A stretch of 12,840 nucleotides of DNA, taken from the NCBI GenBank assembly GCA_020344715.1, contig CP070828.1, positions 355,773-368,612 on the forward strand. The letters run 5' to 3'. Of this stretch, positions 1 to 6,570 are shown piece by piece. The notes beneath the pieces are model-generated. The model worked only from the letters and a program-made list of their open reading frames with translations, searched no databases and was not told the origin of the DNA. The position numbers and the translations under genes were made by a program. Every line of letters starts with the position of its first letter. Positions within the stretch are counted from its first letter, which is position 1. Origin of the DNA: Candidatus Bathyarchaeota archaeon. GTDB lineage: Archaea > Thermoproteota > Bathyarchaeia > Bathyarchaeales > Bathyarchaeaceae.

Positions 1-2282
1 ACGAGAACAAACTGAACAGGGTCGTAGTCGCTGCTTGTTCACCTCGCATGCATGAACCTACCTTTCGCAAATGCGTCATGGAGACAGGATTGAACCCCTA
101 CTTCTTCGAGATGGCGAACATCCGAGAGTTTTCGTCGTGGGCACATGGCGATAATCCAGAAGAAGCCACAGAAAAAGCCAAAGAAATCGTGAAAATGGCA
201 GTTGCAAAGGCGGTCTTGCTCCAACCATTGGCAGCCATGGAAGTTCCAGTTACCAACAAAGCCATGGTGGTCGGTGGCGGAATCGCAGGCATATGTGCCG
301 CTCTCGACCTTGCCGATATGGGATTCAAAGTTTACATGGTGGAAAACAGTGAAAGCATCGGCGGTCACATGGCCCAACTCGACAAAACGTTTCCCACCCT
401 CGACTGCAGCATTTGCATTGAAGGACCAAAAATGGTCGATGTCTCCCGTCACCCCAACATTGAAATCATATCTTTCGCTGACGTCCTGCGAGTGGACGGC
501 TACGTGGGAAACTTCAAAGTCAAAGTGCGCAAGAACCCACGCAACGTCATAGCAGACAACTGCACTGGCTGTGGTGAATGCCGAGACGTTTGCCCAGTGG
601 AATACCCAAACGAATGGGATATGAACATGGGCGTCAGGAAGACAATATCCGTGCCATTCGACCAAGCAGTGCCACTAGTCTATACAATCAACAAAGACTA
701 TTGCATCGAATGCTACAAATGCGTGGACGCCTGTGGAGCGCGCCAAGCCATCAGTTTCGATCAGAAACCCGAGGAAGTCGAGTTGGATGTAGGCGCGATA
801 ATATTGGCCACAGGCTTCGACATTTATCTTCCCACCGATGACCAACGGTACGGGTATGGCAAATACGACAACGTAATTACCGCGTTGGAACTCGAACGAT
901 TAATCTTGGCTGCTGGTCCTACACGAGGTAAAGTCGTGCGAGCTTCTGATGGGAAGAAGCCGCACAGCGTAGCTTTGATACAATGCGTCGGCTCAAGAGA
1001 TATTAACAAATATGAATGGTGCTCAGGATTCTGCTGCATGTACGCAGTAAAAAATGCCATTCTGCTCAAAGAGAAATACAAAGACGACGTTGAAGTCTAC
1101 ATACTCTACATGGACATGCGAACCCACTTCAAGGGCTACGAAGAATTCTACAGAAGAGCTCGCGAGCTCGGCGTCAACTTCATTCGCGGAAAGGTATCCC
1201 AAATCCTCGAAGACTCGAAAACCAAGAACCTCATCATTCGAGCTGAAGACGTAGCCTTGGGCGAGCCAATCGAGCTTGAAACCGAAATGGCAGTCCTCTG
1301 CACAGCTGCCATCGCGAAGAAAGGCTCCGATGAAGTTGCCCGAATCTTCAGCATTTCACGCGGAACAGACGGCTTCTTCATGGAAAGCCACCCAAAACTC
1401 AAACCAATTGACACGCCAGTAGACGGAATCTTGCTTGCAGGAGCCTGCCAAGCCCCAAAGGATATACCGTACAGCGTGTCTCAAGGAAGCGGAGCCGCAG
1501 GAAGGGCAGCGACAATTCTTTCCAAATCCAAATGGCAAATCGAGCCGATTATCGCTGTTGTTGATCAAGAAGTTTGCCAAAACACACGAGTGAAATGCGC
1601 CATCTGTCAAAAGGTTTGCCCATATGGAGCTGCAAGTGCACCTGAAAACCAGCCAGCACAAGTTACACCAGCCATGTGTCACGGCTGCGGTACATGCGTT
1701 GCTGAATGCCCAACCGATGCCATCACACAAATGCACTTCACAGATGAACAAATATTGAATCAGATTGGCGCAGCCTTGGAAGTGAATCCCGAGGAGAAGA
1801 TACTTGGCTTTCTCTGCAACTGGTGTAGCTACGCAGGAGCCGATCTCGCTGGAACCAGCCGTTTTGAACACCCAACCACGCTCAGAGCTATACGAGTGAT
1901 GTGTTCTGGCCGGGTAGACCGTGACTTTGTTCTGGAAGCCTTCAGAGAAGGCGCAGGCATGGTCCTCGTAGCCGCTTGCCACCTGCCCTACGATTGCCAC
2001 TACATTTCTGGCAACGTCTGGATGACCAAGCGAATGCAAGCATTAAAAGGCATGCTGGAAAAACTCGGGCTCAGCCCAGAACGATTCAGAATTGACTATA
2101 TTTCGGCTGCAGAAGGTTCAAAGTTTGCAGAAGTCATAACAGAAATGACTGAACAAATGAAAGCTCTAGGAAAAGACCGAATACTGGCTGAAAACGAGAA
2201 ACTCCGACCAATAATAGACCGGATGCTGGCAAGGAAAAAAGCAAAAAAAGCAGCACCTACCATTTCTGCAAGTTCTAAGTAA
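1..2282 (+). CDS. hdrA: Heterodisulfide reductase subunit A with fused C-terminal MvhD domain (5' truncated by window edge)
   Basis: HdrA is the FAD- and iron-sulfur-containing subunit that bifurcates electrons between ferredoxin and a disulfide via HdrCB, in the cytoplasm. The frame is open from base 3 and already matches the HdrA N-terminal domain (VVVAACSPRMHEP, Cys codon at 36-38), so the true start lies left of the window and the first ATG at 48 is internal. Numbering from that Met: FAD-binding GGGIAG at 76-81; a Cys pair at 120/123; two [4Fe-4S] motifs at C172/175/178/182 and C219/222/225/229; two more at C510/517/520/524 and C544/547/550/554. From about 585 an MvhD-type domain follows, with C590, C593, C619, C644 and C650, then a Lys/Ala-rich tail. 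MvhD is normally a separate protein passing electrons from hydrogenase or formate dehydrogenase to HdrA; the same fusion is known in HdrA2 of Methanosarcina acetivorans. The 3' end overlaps the convergent JAMM gene by 8 bases. hdrCB lies about 5.7 kb downstream. Confidence 0.95.
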   Translation, partial: ENKLNRVVVAACSPRMHEPTFRKCVMETGLNPYFFEMANIREFSSWAHGDNPEEATEKAKEIVKMAVAKAVLLQPLAAMEVPVTNKAMVVGGGIAGICAALDLADMGFKVYMVENSESIGGHMAQLDKTFPTLDCSICIEGPKMVDVSRHPNIEIISFADVLRVDGYVGNFKVKVRKNPRNVIADNCTGCGECRDVCPVEYPNEWDMNMGVRKTISVPFDQAVPLVYTINKDYCIECYKCVDACGARQAISFDQKPEEVELDVGAIILATGFDIYLPTDDQRYGYGKYDNVITALELERLILAAGPTRGKVVRASDGKKPHSVALIQCVGSRDINKYEWCSGFCCMYAVKNAILLKEKYKDDVEVYILYMDMRTHFKGYEEFYRRARELGVNFIRGKVSQILEDSKTKNLIIRAEDVALGEPIELETEMAVLCTAAIAKKGSDEVARIFSISRGTDGFFMESHPKLKPIDTPVDGILLAGACQAPKDIPYSVSQGSGAAGRAATILSKSKWQIEPIIAVVDQEVCQNTRVKCAICQKVCPYGAASAPENQPAQVTPAMCHGCGTCVAECPTDAITQMHFTDEQILNQIGAALEVNPEEKILGFLCNWCSYAGADLAGTSRFEHPTTLRAIRVMCSGRVDRDFVLEAFREGAGMVLVAACHLPYDCHYISGNVWMTKRMQALKGMLEKLGLSPERFRIDYISAAEGSKFAEVITEMTEQMKALGKDRILAENEKLRPIIDRMLARKKAKKAAPTISASSK

Positions 2283-2661
2283 CCCTCAACCTTAGCTTTT
2301 CTCCTTTGCGATTGTAAACCGCACAGTATTCCAAACCGTTGTATGGATGCGCTGTCACGAGTATAATCTTGCCAAGCGCGTGATTCAAGTCTTGAACTGA
2401 AAGTGCCAAGCTTCCAGATGGATGCGAATGAGCAGTTCCAATTATGGAAAAATCAATTGGCATCATACGCGTTGGCAGATTTGCAAATCCGTTTCCATAA
2501 GTTGCTAACGGCGGAATGACGATTTCAGAAATTGATATCATGTCTCTACGTGTTTTTCCTCGTAGCAGAAAGATTGTTTCTTTCGGATGCAAGGTTTTAG
2601 CGCTTTCCAGAATCATTTGAACTATTTCCTTTGGCAGCGACACTTCAACTACTAGGTTCAT
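2275..2661 (-). CDS. JAMM/MPN+ domain metalloprotease (Mov34/Rpn11-like)
   Basis: A 128-residue single-domain protein with the full JAMM zinc-protease signature: catalytic Glu candidate E28 (HPKET), then H78-S-H80-P, S88 and D91, which fits the H-S-H-x7-S-x2-D pattern. In archaea such enzymes (for example haloarchaeal JAMM1) cleave isopeptide-linked ubiquitin-like modifiers (SAMPs); bacterial relatives process sulfur-carrier proteins. No signal peptide or membrane segment is visible, so a cytosolic protein is likely. The ATG at 2659-2661 has GAGAG about 9 bases upstream. The gene is convergent with and overlaps hdrA, and is divergent from the lipoate ligase-like gene. No ubiquitin-like or E1-like gene is in the window, so the substrate is unknown. 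Family assignment is secure; the specific role is inference. Confidence 0.88.
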   Translation of the reverse strand: MNLVVEVSLPKEIVQMILESAKTLHPKETIFLLRGKTRRDMISISEIVIPPLATYGNGFANLPTRMMPIDFSIIGTAHSHPSGSLALSVQDLNHALGKIILVTAHPYNGLEYCAVYNRKGEKLRLRVT

Positions 2662-2698
2662 TTGATTCTCTCAGTGTTCTGGTGGATTCTGGAAATGG

Positions 2699-2709
2699 AT
2701 TTAAGCATA
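2699..2709. promoter_or_regulatory. Shared TATA-like core of a divergent promoter (JAMM / lplA-like)
   Basis: ATTTAAGCATA is the only strong A/T core in the 79-base divergent spacer. On the + strand TTTAAG lies 36-41 bases before the lplA-like ATG (2741). On the - strand CTTAAAT lies 38-44 bases before the JAMM ATG (2661). Both distances suit archaeal TATA boxes with short leaders. An AGGA at 2732-2735 could be a weak ribosome binding site for lplA. No transcript start can be seen from sequence alone. Confidence 0.45.
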
Positions 2710-2740
2710 CTGTGTTGTTAAGAGTATTGCTAGGATAGAA

Positions 2741-3538
2741 ATGACTCCTTGGAGATTGCTGAAATTAGACACAAATGACGCGAGTGCTAACATGGCTATC
2801 GATGAGGCCATCATGAGAGCTCGAATTAGAGGGCTAGTTCCCAACACCCTGCGCTTCTATCGTTGGAATCCCTCCGCAGTGTCGATTGGACGCTTCCAAA
2901 AGATCTCCAACGAAGTTCATGTAGATAACTGCAAGGAACGTGGCGTGGACATTGTTCGCAGAATCACTGGCGGAGGGGCAGTCTACCACGATTCCAAAGA
3001 CGAAATCACCTACAGTGTAATCGTTGAAAAAGAAGATCTTGGAACACGCGATGTAGTTGTCGCGTACACCACTATAAGCAACGGTCTAATTGAGGCGGCC
3101 AAGACTCTCGGCGTAGACGCCAATTTCGATCCAGGTGATCCAAGAAACTGCCCTAGCGTAGCCGTAGAGAAGAGAAAAATCTCTGGAAGCGCTCAGTTCA
3201 ACAAAGGCGGAGTCCTCCTTCAACATGGCACGTTTCTCTTGGACGTGGACCTCACAAAGATGTTCACCTTTCTCAAGGTTCCATGGGCCAAGTCAACCAG
3301 CGAGGTAATCTGCGTAGCCAAAGAAAGGATCACATCTGTCAAACAAGAACTTGCGTCAGATGTTTCGCTCGAAGAGGCACACCGATCTCTGATTACAGGG
3401 TTCCAGAAGGCGCTTGCAGTAGATTTCAGTGACGAAAGATCTCTGACTACTTACGAACGAGAACTGATTCAAACGCTCAAAAGAGAAAAATACGAAACTA
3501 AGAAATGGAACCTAACGGGGAAAACACCGCTATTCTAA
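2741..3538 (+). CDS. lplA: Lipoate-protein ligase A / octanoyltransferase-like protein (BPL/LPL family)
   Basis: A cytosolic enzyme of the biotin/lipoate ligase fold, expected to attach lipoate or octanoate to a lipoyl-domain lysine such as that of GcvH or a 2-oxoacid dehydrogenase E2. In its 265 residues: the RRITGGGAVYH loop at 73-83 (lipoyl-AMP binding), the catalytic-lysine motif KISGSAQ with K146, and QHGTFLLD at 161-168. The C-terminal KYETKKWNLTGKTP resembles the LplA tail where the accessory domain begins, but a full accessory domain is absent. Archaeal ligases are often bipartite (LplA plus LplB), so a separate partner may exist elsewhere; none is in the window. C137, beside the position where ligases carry an Asp (GRND), does not match the LipM cysteine spacing, so a ligase is preferred over a transferase. 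No lipoyl substrate gene is nearby. Confidence 0.85.
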   Translation: MTPWRLLKLDTNDASANMAIDEAIMRARIRGLVPNTLRFYRWNPSAVSIGRFQKISNEVHVDNCKERGVDIVRRITGGGAVYHDSKDEITYSVIVEKEDLGTRDVVVAYTTISNGLIEAAKTLGVDANFDPGDPRNCPSVAVEKRKISGSAQFNKGGVLLQHGTFLLDVDLTKMFTFLKVPWAKSTSEVICVAKERITSVKQELASDVSLEEAHRSLITGFQKALAVDFSDERSLTTYERELIQTLKREKYETKKWNLTGKTPLF

Positions 3539-3803
3539 TGCTAACCATCAAATGCCGCATGAAATCGTTTTTTGACTTGTTATCTTGACCCGACTCTCCA
3601 TGTGGTTCACTAATTTTTGGATCGAATTTGGGGCCAAAGCTTCCCAGATTTTCAACCGGTCGCGTGAACAAGGAAAAAGTGTGTACCCCCGGAACAAGCC
3701 TAATGATCTACTGAAGAATCGGGCTAAGTTATATAAGCGCAATTAGCAACCTAGAATTAAGCGATTTCGAACGGTCTATGATCGAAGATTTGGGTGTCCT
3801 CTC
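3539..3803. other. Intergenic region between lplA-like gene and mtd
   Basis: This 265-base spacer holds a T6 run at 3568-3573, compatible with an archaeal oligo-T terminator for the lplA-like gene. The mtd TATA candidate lies at 3729-3736. A 48-codon open frame (3600-3746) is present but lacks a ribosome binding site and runs through the TATA candidate, so it is treated as probably non-coding. No tRNA, repeat or insertion sequence was seen. Confidence 0.4.
3729..3736 (+). promoter_or_regulatory. TATA-box candidate for mtd
   Basis: TTATATAA is the best archaeal TATA-like sequence in the spacer, about 70 bases before the GTG start of mtd. A transcript starting about 25 bases downstream would have a leader of roughly 40-45 bases, long enough to include the weak GGTG ribosome binding site at 3793-3796. 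Confidence 0.5.
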
Positions 3804-4673
3804 GTGGAGCAAATTAAGATTGGGGTTTTTAAATGTGGCAACATTGGAATGTCCCCTCTGTTTGAACTTCTCCTCGACGAGCTGGCTGACCGCCGTGATA
3901 TCCGAATCCGAACTGTAACGACCGGTTCAAAAATGACCGCCGAAGACGTAGACGAAACTTTGCCAAAAATCTTCGAATTCGATCCCAATCTCTTGGTTTC
4001 TATATCTCCCAATCCTTCTATATCAGGACCCGCCAAGGTTAGAGAGAAATTTTCAGCCAGTGGTTTGCCCAGCGTGATTGTTTCAGATGCCCCTGCAAAA
4101 CGCATCAAGGCAGAGCTTGAAAAGCAAGGTATAGGCTACGTAATAGTTACTGGCGACCCCCTTATTGGAGCACGAAGAGAATTCCTTGACCCAATCGAAA
4201 TGGCAGTTTTCAATTCAAACATCATCAAAGTGCTTGCAATCACAGGCGTCTATAGAATAGTTCACCAAGAACTTGACAAACTGATACATGCAATCAAGAT
4301 GGAAATGCAACCCGTTCTACCTAAGCTAATAATCGATGTAAAAAGCATCCGAGACAATTCCGATTTCAAAAACCCCTACGCAAAAGCCAAAGCGATGTCT
4401 GCTTACGAATTGGCCGAGAAAATCGCCGAGATTAACATCCAAGCGTGTTTCGTGGAGAAAGACCGTGACAGGTACATTCCTCTTGTTGCTTGCGCACACG
4501 AAATAGCTCAGGTTGCTGCCAAACTAGCCGAAGAAGCAAGGGAAATCGAAAAATACAACGACACGTTGGTGAGAAAAGGCCATTCGAAGAATGGCAAACC
4601 CAAAGTCAAAACCAAATTAATGCTTCCTCCAACCCTAGACGAGGAATTCTATCGAAAATTCCCTACGAAATAA
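3804..4673 (+). CDS. mtd: F420-dependent methylene-tetrahydromethanopterin dehydrogenase
   Basis: Catalyses reversible hydride transfer between methylene-H4MPT and coenzyme F420, giving methenyl-H4MPT and F420H2, in the C1 (methyl) branch of methanogenesis or the archaeal Wood-Ljungdahl pathway. Its 289 residues are close to the usual length of about 280. Family motifs are clear: KIGVFKCGNIGMSP near the N-terminus, SISPNP at 66-71, SDAPAKR at 94-100, GDPLIGARREFLDP at 117-130, PYAKAKA at 191-197, and the C-terminal AREIEKYND around 245-253. The start is GTG; it aligns with the family N-terminus, and the nearest upstream ATG (3778) is out of frame. The gene is followed after 163 bases by a second, unrelated type of methylene-H4MPT dehydrogenase. 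No methanogenesis marker such as mcr is in the window, so an acetogenic or oxidative role is as likely as methanogenesis. Confidence 0.96.
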   Translation: MEQIKIGVFKCGNIGMSPLFELLLDELADRRDIRIRTVTTGSKMTAEDVDETLPKIFEFDPNLLVSISPNPSISGPAKVREKFSASGLPSVIVSDAPAKRIKAELEKQGIGYVIVTGDPLIGARREFLDPIEMAVFNSNIIKVLAITGVYRIVHQELDKLIHAIKMEMQPVLPKLIIDVKSIRDNSDFKNPYAKAKAMSAYELAEKIAEINIQACFVEKDRDRYIPLVACAHEIAQVAAKLAEEAREIEKYNDTLVRKGHSKNGKPKVKTKLMLPPTLDEEFYRKFPTK

Positions 4674-4739
4674 GACAGGCAAGAGATGTTTTCGCATTCA
4701 CACGATGCCATTTTGCTTTGATACTGATGTTGATTGTAT

Positions 4740-4804
4740 ATAAACTAAATACTATATATGTTACATACTCGTATATAATGTATTGCGGCGATGTATATAT
4801 ATTT
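4740..4804 (+). promoter_or_regulatory. A/T-rich promoter region with three TATA-like stretches
   Basis: Three TATA-like stretches occur in a row: ACTATATATG (4751-4760), GTATATAATG (4771-4780) and TATATATATTT (4794-4804). The last is placed to drive a nearly leaderless transcript for the gene starting at 4837, with its centre about 38 bases upstream. Between the first and third lies an imperfect inverted repeat, TACATAC-TC-GTATATA (4762-4777, one mismatch), which could be an operator. Composition changes sharply from the flanking genes. Confidence 0.55.
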
Positions 4805-4836
4805 CATCTCTTATTTGGTGCATACAGTGAAATAAG

Positions 4837-6570
4837 TTGAAAGCACTTGAAATTGCACCTCTAAAAGATCGCAAACTCGCGGTGCTACTCGTTGAAAAGG
4901 AGTATAATGAGCCATTTTGGATAGCTGAACCTCCTTCCACAGCGAACTCTCGGATGCTCTACTCCCTCTTCAAACCATCCATAGCCTTCACCAAGATCCT
5001 TACAAATCTGATAAAGAAAGTTGCTCCTGACTTTGCAACTGAAGAACTCGGTATGCGGTCACAAACAGAGTTCTACCAAGACAACGTCCTAGCTCAAATG
5101 TTTCAGAAGAATGGCGTTCCCTTCTTCCCAGTCGACATCGATGGAAATGCCAAGATGTACCTCGAAACGATCATCAACAAGAAGAGAGATCTAAGAGATA
5201 ACGTGATAAAAGCCCTAACCAAGCTGTCCAAGAAAACGAGCAAAGAAGTTGCAACAGAAAGAGAATACTTGGTTGCTTACGGTCAATGCTTGCAGGCTGA
5301 ACTGTACGAGCAAGAACAGGAGGCGAATTCTTCCATAAGAGAAAACTGGATGGTCATGGGTATCCTAGATCACGCCAGAGAAATTGACGACAAGAAGGAG
5401 ATCAGAAGTCTCCATATTTGCAGTCCAGAACACACGGAAGGCATCCGAAAGCTCTTGGAATCCATAGATATCCAAGTTGAAACCCTTCGACTTTCCAAGA
5501 AGATAGTGTCGACCCACGCCGAAACTCCTCACTCTGATGAACTAGCAGATTTGCTGGAATCGATGCAGATTCAGGTGAAGCCAGTTGTCCGAAAGGCTTC
5601 TGGTGATGCTCCACACCTTCTTTTCTATTTGGACACTGATGCAAAAGCCAGCCCGTTCGATATCTGCATGGCGTATGACGCCGGATACAACGCTGTCATA
5701 CCCTACGAAAACGTGACACCTCAGGACGGCAAAAGAATAGTTCAGGATGCCATTTTCTCACGAGGACCAAAAGCCGTAAAGCATACAAGCTTTTTTATTG
5801 GCGGGAAAAACGCTGAAAAAGCTGAAGAAGTTTTCGAAGCTGTAAAAGACGCGATGTTTCCCCCGTTCAAAACGAGTATAATAATCGATCCTGGTGGTGC
5901 ATACACAACAGCAGCTGCTATGGTTGCGAAAGTTGAAGCCGCTCTTCCGTCGCAGAACCTTGGCGACTTAAAGGACAAAACATGTGCGGTTCTGGGCACA
6001 GGCGCTGTAGGACAAATAGCCGCGGTTCTTCTAGCGAAGCTTGGATGCAACGTGATGATTGCGAGCCTCAATCCGAAGCGAACGAATGGGAAGGAATATG
6101 CCGAAAATCTTGCTCGATTTCTCGCCAGCCGATATGGAGTAGAAGTAGAGGGTATCTTTGCACCCACCGGAACCGAAAAGCTCGAAATACTGAAGAAGGC
6201 TGATGTCATCTTCTGCGCCGGTACCAGAGGAGTCCGTGTCATAGAAAAGGAGTCATTCAAAGATCTCAGGCTTGTCAAGGTTCTTGTCGACATAAACGCT
6301 ATCCCACCTTTCGGAGTTGAAGGAATTAAACTGAAGGATGACATGAAAGAAATAGCACGCGGGATCTTCGGAATAGGAGCGCTCACAGTTGGTGATTTGA
6401 AGCACAAGTTAGAGAAAGGAATTCTGAGAGAAGCCCGATCTAACGGAAACGAGGTCTACAACTACAATACGGCTTTGGAGCTTGCACGAACGCTGCTTAG
6501 GAAAGAACTTCTCCCGGCTAAACTCACGTTGACCCTGAGTTATCCACCCGATGAACAAGGTTCTAAGTAG
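4837..6570 (+). CDS. Two-part protein: unassigned N-terminal domain fused to MtdA/MtdB-type NAD(P)-dependent methylene-H4MPT dehydrogenase
   Basis: The C-terminal part (about 258-577) matches bacterial MtdA/MtdB. It has the substrate-domain signature LFYLDTD..SPFD (262-274), AYDAG (279-283), SRGPK (308-312), IIDPGGAYTTAAAMV (349-363) and a Rossmann loop LGTGAVG (386-392). The following SLNPKR (410-415) carries basic residues that suggest NADP(H). The expected reaction is methylene-H4MPT (or methylene-H4F) oxidation to the methenyl form. MtdA/MtdB alone is about 290 residues, so residues 1-255 are extra. That part is acidic/helical with no signal peptide or membrane span, contains TEE (68-70), a charged helix (155-185) and CSPEHTEG (195-202), and I cannot assign it securely. 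Two similar units occur at 197-219 and 230-251. TTG is the likely start, because an in-frame TGA lies at 4828-4830 and no ATG or GTG intervenes. The 3' end overlaps the convergent AbrB-PhoU gene by 8 bases. Confidence 0.85.
   Translation: MKALEIAPLKDRKLAVLLVEKEYNEPFWIAEPPSTANSRMLYSLFKPSIAFTKILTNLIKKVAPDFATEELGMRSQTEFYQDNVLAQMFQKNGVPFFPVDIDGNAKMYLETIINKKRDLRDNVIKALTKLSKKTSKEVATEREYLVAYGQCLQAELYEQEQEANSSIRENWMVMGILDHAREIDDKKEIRSLHICSPEHTEGIRKLLESIDIQVETLRLSKKIVSTHAETPHSDELADLLESMQIQVKPVVRKASGDAPHLLFYLDTDAKASPFDICMAYDAGYNAVIPYENVTPQDGKRIVQDAIFSRGPKAVKHTSFFIGGKNAEKAEEVFEAVKDAMFPPFKTSIIIDPGGAYTTAAAMVAKVEAALPSQNLGDLKDKTCAVLGTGAVGQIAAVLLAKLGCNVMIASLNPKRTNGKEYAENLARFLASRYGVEVEGIFAPTGTEKLEILKKADVIFCAGTRGVRVIEKESFKDLRLVKVLVDINAIPPFGVEGIKLKDDMKEIARGIFGIGALTVGDLKHKLEKGILREARSNGNEVYNYNTALELARTLLRKELLPAKLTLTLSYPPDEQGSK

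Noticed and set aside
39..665. 208-codon open frame on the - strand inside hdrA
   Set aside because: It is fully antisense to a strongly conserved HdrA frame and its product matches nothing recognisable; the same holds for the - strand frames at 1356-2039 and 5742-6407.
3548..3742. 64-codon - strand frame in the same spacer
   Set aside because: No promoter or ribosome binding site, no recognisable family, and it overlaps the other weak frame and the mtd TATA.
3600..3746. 48-codon + frame beginning MWFTNFWIEFG between the lplA-like gene and mtd
   Set aside because: No ribosome binding site, no recognisable motif, and its end runs through the best TATA candidate for mtd.
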